DNA from: JAJNPS01 sp031378845
Lineage (GTDB): Bacteria; Pseudomonadota; Alphaproteobacteria; Rhodobacterales; Rhodobacteraceae
Assembly: GCA_031378845.1 (NCBI GenBank)
Contig: JANNES010000015.1
Coordinates: 186,001 to 250,000 of the forward strand
Reading direction: 5' to 3'
DNA length: 64,000 nucleotides
The position numbers and the translations under genes are program-made. The notes under the pieces are model-generated. The model did not search any database. It had not been told where the DNA came from and saw only the letters and a program-made list of their open reading frames with translations. Numbering within the stretch: position 1 is the first letter of the stretch; each line of letters starts with the position of its first letter. Of this stretch, positions 25,260-34,149 are shown in pieces.

Positions 25260-27395
25260 ATGTTCAACGTGACGAAAAAATCCATCCAGTGGGGCCGTGA
25301 CACGCTGACCCTGGAAACGGGCAAGATTGCCCGTCAGGCCGATGGCACCGTGATCGCCACTTTGGGCGAGACCTCCGTGATGGCCAACGTGACCTTTGCC
25401 AAAAAGGCAAAGCCGGGGCAGGACTTCTTTCCGCTGACCGTGCACTATCAGGAAAAATACTATGCCGCGGGCAAGATCCCCGGCGGTTTCTTCAAGCGCG
25501 AGGCCCGGCCCTCGGAAAAAGAGACGCTGACCTCGCGTCTGATCGACCGGCCCTGCCGCCCGCTGTTTGTCGAGGGCTTCAACCACGAAGTCCTCGTGAT
25601 GGCGACCGTCCTCAGCCATGACCTTGAAAACGACCCCGATATCGTCGCGATGATCGCGGTGTCTGCAGCGCTGACGATCTCCGGCGTGCCTTTCATGGGG
25701 CCAATCGGGGCGGCACGCGTTGGTTTCTCGGCCGGCGCATATGTGCTGAACCCTTCGGTCGATGACATGCACGTTCTGCGCAACAATCCCGATCAGCGTC
25801 TGGATCTGGTCGTCGCGGGCACCAAAGACGCCGTGATGATGGTCGAATCTGAAGCCTATGAGCTGACCGAAGAGGAAATGCTGGGCGCCGTGAAATTCGG
25901 CCATAACGCGATGCAGCCGGTCATCGACCTGATCATCGAGTTTGCCGAACACACCGCCAAAGAGCCCTTTGATTTCCACGCACCCGACTTTTCCAAGTTG
26001 TACGCCAAGGTCAAAAAAGCCGGCGAGAAAGCCATGCGCGCGGCCTTTGCCCTCCGTGACAAGCAAGAACGCACCACCGCGATCGAGGCCGCCGTTTCCA
26101 CGATCAAGGCCGCAATGTCAGACGAAGATCAGGCTGACGCGAACCTCTACCCCGCAATCAAGCAACTGGAATCGGCAATCCTGCGCGGTGACGTGGTCAA
26201 GACCGGCATCCGCATCGACGGCCGTGACACCAAGACCGTCCGCCCCATCGTGTGCGAAACCGGCATCCTGCCGCGCACCCATGGTTCCGCCCTCTTTACC
26301 CGTGGCGAAACCCAAGGTCTGGTCGTAACGACACTTGGCACCGGCGAGGATGAACAGATCATCGACGCCCTGCACGGCAACTCGCGGTCGAACTTCCTCT
26401 TGCACTACAACTTCCCGCCCTATTCGGTCGGCGAAGTGGGCCGCGTCGGCAGCCCCGGCCGCCGCGAGATCGGCCATGGCAAGCTGGCATGGCGCGCGTT
26501 GCAGGCCGTTCTGCCTGCGACCACCGACTTCCCCTATACCATCCGCGTGGTATCCGAGATCACCGAGAGCAACGGCTCGTCCTCGATGGCCTCGGTGTGC
26601 GGTGGCTCGTTGTCGATGATGGACGCGGGCGTGCCGCTGAAATCCCCCGTGGCCGGTGTGGCGATGGGTCTGATCCTTGAGTCCGACGGCAAGTTTGCCA
26701 TCCTGACCGACATCCTTGGCGATGAGGATCACCTCGGCGACATGGACTTCAAGGTTGCAGGCACCGAAAAAGGCATCACCAGCCTGCAAATGGATATCAA
26801 GATTGCCGGCATCACGCCTGCAATCATGGAGCAGGCCTTGGCACAGGCCAAGGACGGCCGGATGCACATCCTGGCCGAGATGAACAAGGCGCTTTCGGCA
26901 CCGCAGGGTTTCTCGGAATACGCGCCCAAGATCGAAACCCTGTCGATCCCCACGGACAAAATCCGTGAGGTCATCGGCTCGGGCGGCAAGGTCATCCGCG
27001 AGATCGTGGAACTGTCCGGTGCCAAGGTCGACATCAACGACGATGGCATGATCAAGATCGCGTCCAACGACGCGGCGGCGATCAAGCGCGCCTATGACAT
27101 GATCTGGTCGATCGTGGCTGAACCCGAAGAGGGCAAGGTCTACACCGGCAAGGTCGTCAAGCTGGTCGACTTCGGCGCGTTCGTGAACTTCTTTGGCAAG
27201 CGTGACGGTCTTGTCCATGTCAGCCAGATTGCCAACAAGCGCCTGAACCACCCCAATGAGCTGCTCAAGGAAGGCCAGGAAGTGAAGGTCAAGCTTCTGG
27301 GCTTTGACGAACGCGGCAAGGTCCGTCTGGGCATGAAGATGGTCGATCAGGAAACCGGCGCGGAGATCGCCGAAAAGGCCGAAGCCGAGGCGTAA
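25260..27395 (+). CDS. pnp: Polyribonucleotide nucleotidyltransferase (PNPase)
   Basis: This 711-residue 3'-5' phosphorolytic exoribonuclease contributes to mRNA decay and degradosome function. Two RNase PH-like domains are visible (GRDTLTLETGKIARQADGTV near the start; RGETQGLVVTTLGTGEDEQ in the second), with SNGSSSMASVCGGSLSMMDA and the DILGDEDHLGDMDFKVAGT active-site region. They are followed by the KH domain (IREVIGSGGKVIREI) and the S1 domain (GKVVKLVDFGAFVNF). Length is typical. ATG 25260 is preceded by AGGGA. The leader contains repeat copy B. Confidence 0.97.
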   Translation: MFNVTKKSIQWGRDTLTLETGKIARQADGTVIATLGETSVMANVTFAKKAKPGQDFFPLTVHYQEKYYAAGKIPGGFFKREARPSEKETLTSRLIDRPCRPLFVEGFNHEVLVMATVLSHDLENDPDIVAMIAVSAALTISGVPFMGPIGAARVGFSAGAYVLNPSVDDMHVLRNNPDQRLDLVVAGTKDAVMMVESEAYELTEEEMLGAVKFGHNAMQPVIDLIIEFAEHTAKEPFDFHAPDFSKLYAKVKKAGEKAMRAAFALRDKQERTTAIEAAVSTIKAAMSDEDQADANLYPAIKQLESAILRGDVVKTGIRIDGRDTKTVRPIVCETGILPRTHGSALFTRGETQGLVVTTLGTGEDEQIIDALHGNSRSNFLLHYNFPPYSVGEVGRVGSPGRREIGHGKLAWRALQAVLPATTDFPYTIRVVSEITESNGSSSMASVCGGSLSMMDAGVPLKSPVAGVAMGLILESDGKFAILTDILGDEDHLGDMDFKVAGTEKGITSLQMDIKIAGITPAIMEQALAQAKDGRMHILAEMNKALSAPQGFSEYAPKIETLSIPTDKIREVIGSGGKVIREIVELSGAKVDINDDGMIKIASNDAAAIKRAYDMIWSIVAEPEEGKVYTGKVVKLVDFGAFVNFFGKRDGLVHVSQIANKRLNHPNELLKEGQEVKVKLLGFDERGKVRLGMKMVDQETGAEIAEKAEAEA

Positions 27396-27419
27396 GCCAT
27401 ACAAACCATTGCAACGAAA

Positions 27420-27447
27420 GGCCCCGGTGGAAACGCCGGGGCCTTTT
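27420..27447 (+). terminator. Rho-independent terminator of pnp
   Basis: An 8-bp GC stem, GGCCCCGG (27420-27427) with CCGGGGCC (27436-27443), is followed by TTTT. Confidence 0.88.
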
Positions 27448-27470
27448 GCGTTTCGGCAGCCCTGCGCGTC

Positions 27471-27484
27471 TTGACCCAGATCAA
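27471..27484. promoter_or_regulatory. FNR/FixK-type binding site
   Basis: TTGACCCAGATCAA matches the FNR/FixK family consensus TTGAY-N4-RTCAA in all fixed positions. It lies 58 bp upstream of the ATG of the nitroreductase-like pseudogene, at a distance suitable for activation under low oxygen. Confidence 0.6.
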
Positions 27485-27541
27485 GGCACCAGTGCGTTGT
27501 TTCAGGCAGCCTGCGTCTCATCAAAGGGTTGGGAGGATGAT

Positions 27542-28617
27542 ATGGCAAGCCGCCGAACCGATCTTGCCGGATTGGCCGCCAAAGTTGCGCAGGCCGCTGG
27601 TGCCCGTTGGATCGCGCTGCCGTCCGATGGTAGCGCAGCGGGGCGCGTGAGTCGGTTGGTTAAACCCGGCGATCTGCCGAAAACGGAATATCTGGTGCAC
27701 CATGCAACGCTGGCGGCCAACCGTCACAATGCGCATGGCTGGGTGTTTCGGTCACGGGCGGGGAGGACCGACATAGTGCCCGACGCAAGCCGCAGGACCC
27801 GCGTGGTCGAAACCGAGGACCATCACCTTTCCGCAAGTCCGGACGCTGCGGCGGAAAATCTGAGCCTTGCGGCCGGTTCCCCCGGCCTGACCGCCGCTAT
27901 CAGACCTGATGGCGCGGCGGTGCACGTGGGCCTTTTTGCCGGTGGGTCTGTCGATCCGCTGTTTGCGGCCATTGCGCTGTGCCAGTGCACTCGGTCTGAC
28001 GATGACGGTCGTGCCGCCGGCACCCAAGAGCTTGCGACGCCCAGCACGGCGGTCGGGGTTGAGGGCACGCAGCTTGTCCTTCTGACCGAACCCGCGCAGG
28101 TGGCGCCCGTGACCGATCCGATCATGGCCGGGGCACGGGCACAGGTGGCGTGCCCGGCCTTTGTGGCCGGACTGCGCAAATGGCTGCGGTTCACGACACC
28201 GCGCGCTCGATACCGGCAACGGGCATTATGCGGCCTGTTCAGACAATCTGGTGCTGTCAGACTGGTTGGGCGGGCCGATGCTCCGCCAGTTTTTCACCGC
28301 CGGGGCACAGGCGGAACAGGTGGCGCGGCAGATCGGCGCATCCGCAGGCCTTGCAATCATGATGTCGCACAAAAACGACCCGGCGCACCGGGTTTCGGCG
28401 GGGCGCTGCGACCGGCGCTTTGCGCTGCAGGCGACGGCACCGGGCCTGAAGCACGCCTTCGTCAATCAGCCGGTGAAAGCGACTGGAGCGCGTGCGAGGC
28501 TCGCCGTGCGGCTTCGTCTTGGGTATGGCGCCCGACCTGATCTTGCACGCTGGCCGGGTACCCGACATGCCGAAATCACTGCGACGGCCCCCAGCCGACG
28601 TGATCGTGACCATCTGA
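27542..28617 (+). pseudogene. Nitroreductase (Acg-type) family protein, frameshifted
   Basis: The conceptual protein of about 355 residues resembles Acg/nitroreductase-family FMN proteins linked to hypoxic or stress responses, but it needs three frames. Frame one from ATG 27542 gives EYLVHHATLAANRHNAHGW, VVETEDHHLSASPDAAAENL and FAAIALCQCTRSDDDGR up to FVAGLRKWLRF. A shift near 28190 brings in LSDWLGGPMLRQFFTAG, ALQATAPGLKHAFVNQPV and LGYGARPDLARW. A second shift near 28555-28566 restores the usual ending MPKSLRRPPADVIVTI, stop at 28615-28617. Either a decayed gene or sequencing errors. Confidence 0.75.
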
Positions 28618-28633
28618 AAAGAAAGGAGACCGC

Positions 28634-29476
28634 ATGAAAATACTTCTTTGGGCCTGCGCCATTCTTGCAGGAGCATTGGCGGCCGTGCTGATCGCCCAGC
28701 GGCTTGGCCCCGATCTGGTAGCCGAATTCGACAGCCAGCGTCAGGCGCAAACCGCCAGTGACGCCACGCGCGCGCGACCCGTTCTGACCAATGCGATGAT
28801 CGCCCATCTGCCGGCACTGGTCCAACGCTACATCCGCGTGACCGGCAATCTCGACAAGCCCCGTGTCGCGGGAGTGGAGCTGACCTTTGCCGCCGAGATG
28901 TTCCGCAAGCCCGCAGAGCCGGGGATGACCGGCACTGCGCACCAGTACGACCGTTTCGATCCGCCAAAGCGGCTGTTCTTCCTTTCCTCGAAAATGAATG
29001 GCCTGCCGGTGCAGGTGCTGCACGACTATCACGGCACCGAAGCGACAATGCGGGTCAGGCTCGCCTCGCTTTTCAATGTGGTGGATGCCAAAGGGGTGGA
29101 ACTTTCGCGCACCGAAACCGTGACGCTGCTGAATGATCTGTGCTTTTTTGCACCGTCCTGGCTGGCTGACCCCAGACTTCAGTGGCGCGAGATCGACGAA
29201 ATCTCGGTCGGCGTGACCTTCTCAAATGGCCCGCACAGCGTGACGGCCACGCTTTTCTTCAACGCAGCAGGGGAGTTGGTAAACTTCGTCTCCGAGGATC
29301 GCGGTGCAATGCAGGATGATGGCACCTTGCGGATCACGCGCTGGTCGACGCCTATGCTGACCTACAGGGAGTTCGATGGCCGCCGCTATGCCAGCGAGGG
29401 CGATGCGATCTGGCACTATCCCGAGGGGGATTTCACCTACGGCCATTTGGTGCTGGCGCGCGTCGTGGCACGTTGA
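28634..29476 (+). CDS. DUF6544-like protein
   Basis: This 280-residue protein has an N-terminal membrane anchor or signal (ILLWACAILAGALAAVLIAQ) and a conserved soluble domain with LPALVQRYIRVTG, RVRLASLFNVVDAKG, TETVTLLNDLCFFAPSWL, TNG-like VTFSNGPHSVTATLFFNAAG and ELVNFVSEDRG. This fits DUF6544, a family without known function. Start ATG 28634 has AAAGGAGA upstream. It follows the broken nitroreductase gene by 16 bp and may share its FNR-type promoter. Confidence 0.7.
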   Translation: MKILLWACAILAGALAAVLIAQRLGPDLVAEFDSQRQAQTASDATRARPVLTNAMIAHLPALVQRYIRVTGNLDKPRVAGVELTFAAEMFRKPAEPGMTGTAHQYDRFDPPKRLFFLSSKMNGLPVQVLHDYHGTEATMRVRLASLFNVVDAKGVELSRTETVTLLNDLCFFAPSWLADPRLQWREIDEISVGVTFSNGPHSVTATLFFNAAGELVNFVSEDRGAMQDDGTLRITRWSTPMLTYREFDGRRYASEGDAIWHYPEGDFTYGHLVLARVVAR

Positions 29477-29868
29477 CCCAACGCCTGCATCCGTGCCCGC
29501 GACCAACTTGCGCCCAAGCGTGTTGCCTGCCCGCCTGGCGGCTCATCTGGAGACGCTTGCCGATGGCGCGGGCCCGCGCGATTTGCGCGGCGCGTTAATC
29601 ATGTCCAACACGGCACAGATCGGCGGATCCCAGTTGCGAGACTTCAGCGATCCGGACCGCGGCCCGACCACCAACGTAACCACGATCCCGCGCGTTGCCT
29701 TCACCCGAACGGACCAAAGCGCCCTGCGGATCATTTGCAATCGGCCAAGCCGGTCAAAGGCCCGACCTTGGGGCGGTGGTACCGCTGCTTTGGCCTGATT
29801 TTGCTTGTCTCTTGCGCCCCTGCCCGCAAACATGGCGCATGCAACCGTGTCCGAGTGTAAATTGCCCG
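29477..29868. other. Gene-free stretch upstream of modA
   Basis: About 390 bp with no convincing coding sequence in six frames. Short open frames here lack family-like composition or ribosome-binding sites. A clear ModE-type operator was not found. It presumably holds the modABC promoter and may contain the remains of an older gene. Confidence 0.35.
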
Positions 29869-30663
29869 ATGCCCCGCGTCCAAGCGACCCTGCGCCAAGC
29901 GCTTGCGGTCAGTCTGGTTCTGCTGACCGCGCTTTCCGCGCAGGCCGCCGATATGACCGTTTTTGCCGCCGCCTCGATGAAAACCGCGCTGGATGAAGTC
30001 GCCGCCGACTGGACGGCCACGACCGGCCACCGGGTCGCCCTCGCCTATGACGCCTCGTCGAAACTGGCCAAGCAAATCCAGCAAGGCGCGCCTGCCGACC
30101 TCTTCATTTCTGCAGCCCCGGAATGGATGGACCTGCTGCAAGCAGACGGCCTGATCGTGCCCGATAGCCGCCGGGATCTGGTCTCCAACCAGCTTGTCCT
30201 TGTGGCCCATGACCCCGCAACCAAAGCGGTGGCATTGACCCCTGATCTGGACCTGCACGCCGTCTTGCAGGGCGGCAAACTCGCCATGGCGATGGTCGAT
30301 TCCGTGCCCGCCGGACAATACGGCAAAGAGGCGCTACAGCATCTGGGCCTGTGGTCCGAGGTCGAGGACGATGTGGTGCAATCCGACAACGTCCGCGCGG
30401 CGCTGGCCTTGGTGGCGTTGGGTGAGGCCCCCTTGGGCGTGGTCTTTGCGTCTGACGCGATCGCGGGTCCTGACGGCAGCCGCGTCGTCACCGTCATCGC
30501 GACCTTTCCACCCGATAGCCACCGCCAGATCCGCTACCCCGCCGCCCGCGTGACCGACAGCCAGCACCCAAAGGCGCAGGCCTTTCTGGACTACCTGTCC
30601 ACCGCCCCCGCCCAAGCCGTCTTTGCCGGGAACGGCTTTACGCTTTTGCCCCGCGATGACTGA
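29869..30663 (+). CDS. modA: Molybdate ABC transporter, periplasmic binding protein
   Basis: This 264-residue exported protein has a signal peptide (ALAVSLVLLTALSAQAAD) and the ModA fold: MTVFAAASMKTALDEVAADW with the oxyanion-binding Ser residues, YDASSKLAKQIQQGAPADLF, VPAGQYGKEALQ and DNVRAALALVALGEAPLGVV. It binds molybdate (and usually tungstate) in the periplasm and delivers it to ModB. It is the first gene of modABC and overlaps modB by eight bases. ATG 29869 was chosen because the signal peptide follows at once; the ribosome-binding site is weak. Confidence 0.93.
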   Translation: MPRVQATLRQALAVSLVLLTALSAQAADMTVFAAASMKTALDEVAADWTATTGHRVALAYDASSKLAKQIQQGAPADLFISAAPEWMDLLQADGLIVPDSRRDLVSNQLVLVAHDPATKAVALTPDLDLHAVLQGGKLAMAMVDSVPAGQYGKEALQHLGLWSEVEDDVVQSDNVRAALALVALGEAPLGVVFASDAIAGPDGSRVVTVIATFPPDSHRQIRYPAARVTDSQHPKAQAFLDYLSTAPAQAVFAGNGFTLLPRDD

Positions 30664-31354
30664 CTTCCTGTCACCTCCCGAATGGCAGGCTGTGATCCTT
30701 TCGCTGCGGGTTTCGTTCTGGGCGATGCTGCTCAGCTTGCCCTTGGGCATCTTTGTTGCCTACGCGCTGGCCCGGTGGGACTTCTGGGGCAAGCAGATCC
30801 TCAATGGTTTGGTCCACCTTCCCCTGATCCTGCCCCCGGTCGTCACGGGATACCTCTTGCTCATGACCTTTGGCCGCCAAGGCACCTTGGGCAAATTCCT
30901 TGAGGACTGGTTCGGCATCGTCCTCGCCTTCCGCTGGACCGGCGCCGCGCTTGCCGCCGCCGTCATGGCCTTTCCCTTGATGGTCCGTGCGATCCGCCTG
31001 TCGCTGGAGGCTGTGGACCCCAAGCTCGAAGAGGCCGCCGAAACCCTTGGTGCCTCCCGCCCATGGGTGCTGGCCACTGTCACCTTGCCACTGATCCTGC
31101 CCGGCGTCATCGCAGGCGCGATCCTCGCCTTTGCCAAGGCGATGGGAGAGTTCGGTGCCACCATCACCTTTGTCGCCAACATCCCCGGCCAGACCCAGAC
31201 ACTGCCCTCGGCCATCTATGCCTTTTTGCAAGTGCCGGGCGGCGATGACGACGCCTTTCGCCTTGTCGCGATCTCGATCGCCGTCGCGATGGCCGCCCTG
31301 ATCCTGTCCGAATGGGTCAGCCGCGCCGTCGCCAAAAGGATCAGTGGCCGATGA
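30656..31354 (+). CDS. modB: Molybdate ABC transporter, permease
   Basis: This 232-residue inner-membrane permease has five to six membrane helices. It carries LRVSFWAMLLSLPLGIFVAY, HLPLILPPVVTGYLLL and the cytoplasmic EAA loop (EAAETLGASRPWVLATVTLP) that docks on ModC, plus FAKAMGEFGATITFVANIPG, typical of ModB. It overlaps modA by eight bases and modC by four, so the three proteins should be made together. Confidence 0.95.
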   Translation: MTDFLSPPEWQAVILSLRVSFWAMLLSLPLGIFVAYALARWDFWGKQILNGLVHLPLILPPVVTGYLLLMTFGRQGTLGKFLEDWFGIVLAFRWTGAALAAAVMAFPLMVRAIRLSLEAVDPKLEEAAETLGASRPWVLATVTLPLILPGVIAGAILAFAKAMGEFGATITFVANIPGQTQTLPSAIYAFLQVPGGDDDAFRLVAISIAVAMAALILSEWVSRAVAKRISGR

Positions 31355-32448
31355 CAATGGAGGTAGACCTTGCGCACCGTTTCGGGGATTTTTCCCTTGA
31401 TCTGGCCTTTGCCGCACCCCCCGGAGTGACCGCCCTTTTCGGCCGGTCCGGGGCGGGCAAGACCAGCGTGGTCAACGCTATCGCAGGCCTTTTGCACCCC
31501 GACAGCGGCCGCATCTGCATTGACGGATCAGTGCTTCTGGACACCGCCAAAAACATCGCCATCCCCACCTACAAGCGGCGCGTCGGCTATGTCTTTCAAG
31601 AGGGCCGCCTGTTCCCGCACCTGACCGTGCGTCAGAACATCGCGTATGGCCGCTGGTTTGCGGGCCATCGCGGCACCTCTGACACCACGCGCATCATCGA
31701 CCTGATGGGCATCGGCGCCGTCCTCGACCGTCGCCCCGGCACCCTCTCGGGCGGCGAAAAGCAACGCGTGGCCCTTGCCCGCGCGATCCTGTCCCAACCC
31801 CGGATGCTCTTGATGGACGAACCCCTCTCCGCCCTCGATGACGCCCGCAAGTCCGAGGTCCTGCCCTATCTGGAGCGACTGCGCGACGAGACCCGCCTTC
31901 CAATCCTCTATGTCAGCCACAGTGCTGCGGAAATCGCCCGGCTGGCCACAACCATCGTGCTGATCGACCATGGCCGCATTGTGATGGCTGGACCCGCTGC
32001 GGAAATATTGTCCGACCCCGCGGCCGGTGCGACCTTTGGTCCGCGCGAAACGGGGGCCATCCTGACCGCCCGGGTCGCTGCGCATGACGCCGATGGCCTC
32101 AGTCGCCTAGACGCCGCTGCCGGTCCGCTCTGGCTGCCAAAAGTCGCGGCAATGGTCGGCGACACGCTGCGCATCCGCATCCTCGCCCAAGACGTGATGC
32201 TGGCGCTCGACCGTCCCAAAGCGATCTCGGCCCTGAACGTCCTGCCCTGCGTCGTGCGCGAGGTCCGCGCGGACGATGGCCCCAGTGTTTTGGTCCAACT
32301 GACCTCTGCCAGCGACACCATCCTTGCCCGCGTCACCCGCCGCTCTGCCGACGCGCTTGCCCTCGCCCCCGGCCTCAAAGTCCACGCGGTCATCAAGGCC
32401 GTCTCGGTCGCCCGCGACGATCCCGGCCAGCAACGCGCAACGCGCTAA
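31351..32448 (+). CDS. modC: Molybdate ABC transporter, ATP-binding protein
   Basis: This 365-residue ATPase drives molybdate import. The Walker A motif is GRSGAGKTS, the signature LSGGEKQRVALARAI, Walker B LLMDEPLSALD, and the H-loop VSHSAAE. The C-terminal 130 residues form the oxyanion-binding MOBE region (LNVLPCVVREV, VLVQLTSASDTILARV), which distinguishes ModC from related ATPases. The ATG at 31351 overlaps the modB stop. Confidence 0.95.
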   Translation: MTMEVDLAHRFGDFSLDLAFAAPPGVTALFGRSGAGKTSVVNAIAGLLHPDSGRICIDGSVLLDTAKNIAIPTYKRRVGYVFQEGRLFPHLTVRQNIAYGRWFAGHRGTSDTTRIIDLMGIGAVLDRRPGTLSGGEKQRVALARAILSQPRMLLMDEPLSALDDARKSEVLPYLERLRDETRLPILYVSHSAAEIARLATTIVLIDHGRIVMAGPAAEILSDPAAGATFGPRETGAILTARVAAHDADGLSRLDAAAGPLWLPKVAAMVGDTLRIRILAQDVMLALDRPKAISALNVLPCVVREVRADDGPSVLVQLTSASDTILARVTRRSADALALAPGLKVHAVIKAVSVARDDPGQQRATR

Positions 32449-32546
32449 AGCCTGTCCGCCAAAAGTCGATACCGGTTTTATCGCAAGACAGGCGTTGCAT
32501 CAAAAGGTCAGAGGCTGGCGGGCATACTGTGGTCGTCAGCCAGACT

Positions 32547-34142
32547 CTAGGCCCCCAGATCCGCCCGGATCATCTCCGCCGCCTTTTCCGCAATCATGAT
32601 CGTCGGCGCATTGGTGTTCGACGACACTAATGTCGGCATGATCGACGCATCCGCAACCCGCAACCCCGCAACCCCGTTCACCCGCAAGCGCAAATCCACC
32701 ACCGCCTCGCCGTCCGCCCCCATCCGGCAGGTGCCCACCGGGTGATGGTCGGTCTTGGCATTGGCAAAGGCATAGGCCACCAGCGCGGCCTCGCCTTGCA
32801 CGCCGCGCCCCGGCAACCGCTCTGCCCGCAAAAAGGGCTTCAGTGCATCTTGCGCCAGTATCTCGCGCGCCATCTGCAGCCCCCTGAGCGACATCGCCCG
32901 GTCATAGGGATCGGCCCAATAATTCGGATCAATCAAGGGTGCCGCCTTGGGGTCCGCCGAAGCCAGCCGCACCGTTCCGCGCGACCGCGGTCGCACAAAG
33001 GCGGAATTGAGCGTCAGTCCACCATCCGGCATCGCCGCCACCCCTGCCTCGATGCCCGACCCCAACCCCAGATGAAACTGGATATCGGGCGAGCGTGCCG
33101 AGGCGTCGGCATACCAAAACCCCCCCGTCTCAAAGAGGCTCGAGGCCACCGGCCCCCGTCGCGTCGCCAGATACTGCAATCCCGCCAGCGCCGACCAAGG
33201 CAGCTGCGCATAGCGGTCATAAGTATGAGGCCCGCTGCATTGCGCGATGGCGAAAAGGTCCAGATGGTCTTGCAGGTTCTCGCCCACCCCCGGCGCAGCG
33301 ACCAGGGGCCTGACCCCGACCGCGCCCAACGCATCCGCAGGCCCGATCCCTGACAGCATCAGCAAACGTGGCGACCCGATGGCCCCGCCACACAGGATCA
33401 CTTCGGACCCCGCGCGGCACTGGGTCCCGTCCATCAGGTCCACGCCGACCGCGCGCCCATCCGCCACAACCAGCCGCGCCACCTGCGCCCCTGTTACCAC
33501 GCGCAAATTCGCCCGCCCTCGCGCCGGCCCGAGATAGGCCACCGACGTCGAGGACCGCCGCGCATTGGTCTGCGTCAGCTGGTAAAAACCCACGCCCTTG
33601 GGGTCCGCGCCCGCAAGATCCACCGCGCGCGGAATGCCCAGCGCCCCCGCCGCCGCAAAGAACGCCTTGCAGATCGGCAACGGCGCGCGCGGCTGGCTGA
33701 CCCCCAAAGGCCCGCCGGTCGCATGCTGATCATTGTCCCAGGTGTCATTGTTCTCGGCCCGCCGGAAATAGGGCAGCACGTCATCCGCCCCCCAGCCCGC
33801 GCACCCCATCTGCCGCCAGTCGTCATAATCCTGCGGATGGCCGCGCGTATAGATCTGCGCGTTGATGCTTGAGCCGCCACCGATCACGCGCGCCTGGGTA
33901 TAGCGCATAACGCGCCCGCCCAGATGCCGCTGCGGCACCGTGCTCCACCCCCATGAGCCGAGCCCCTTGGTCATTTTCGCAAACCCCGCAGGCAGGTGAT
34001 AAAACGGATGCCGGTCGCGGCCCCCGGCCTCGATCAGCAGCACTTTCAGACAGGGATTTTCTGACAGGCGTGCTGCGATGACGCAGCCAGCCGAACCGCC
34101 GCCGACCACGATCACATCTGCATCGACGGAATTTGATATCAT
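32547..34142 (-). CDS. GMC family flavoprotein oxidoreductase (choline dehydrogenase-like), copy 1
   Basis: This 531-residue FAD enzyme oxidises an alcohol group. It has the FAD motif DVIVVGGGSAGCVIAARLSE, the GMC signature ARVIGGGSSINAQIYTRG, and a C-terminal active site with HPVGTCRMG and SSNTNAPT (His/Asn pair). It lacks a signal peptide. The start ATG 34142 lies eight bases after the ATPase gene stop, so it is the last gene of the ABC transporter operon. Its substrate is probably what the transporter imports. It is related to the second GMC gene at 51249-52847. Confidence 0.9.
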   Translation of the reverse strand: MISNSVDADVIVVGGGSAGCVIAARLSENPCLKVLLIEAGGRDRHPFYHLPAGFAKMTKGLGSWGWSTVPQRHLGGRVMRYTQARVIGGGSSINAQIYTRGHPQDYDDWRQMGCAGWGADDVLPYFRRAENNDTWDNDQHATGGPLGVSQPRAPLPICKAFFAAAGALGIPRAVDLAGADPKGVGFYQLTQTNARRSSTSVAYLGPARGRANLRVVTGAQVARLVVADGRAVGVDLMDGTQCRAGSEVILCGGAIGSPRLLMLSGIGPADALGAVGVRPLVAAPGVGENLQDHLDLFAIAQCSGPHTYDRYAQLPWSALAGLQYLATRRGPVASSLFETGGFWYADASARSPDIQFHLGLGSGIEAGVAAMPDGGLTLNSAFVRPRSRGTVRLASADPKAAPLIDPNYWADPYDRAMSLRGLQMAREILAQDALKPFLRAERLPGRGVQGEAALVAYAFANAKTDHHPVGTCRMGADGEAVVDLRLRVNGVAGLRVADASIMPTLVSSNTNAPTIMIAEKAAEMIRADLGA

Positions 34143-34149
34143 GATGGCA

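Noticed and set aside
24543..26066. A 507-codon open frame on the minus strand across the orphan gene, repeat B and pnp
   Set aside because: It is antisense to well-conserved genes and owes its length to high GC content.
29543..29833. A 96-codon minus-strand open frame upstream of modA as a ModE-type regulator
   Set aside because: No HTH or molybdate-binding pattern and no ribosome-binding site.
32449..32546. AAAAGTCGATACCGG-like sequence after modC as a dispersed repeat
   Set aside because: It resembles short repeats common in Alphaproteobacteria, but only one copy was noticed in the window.
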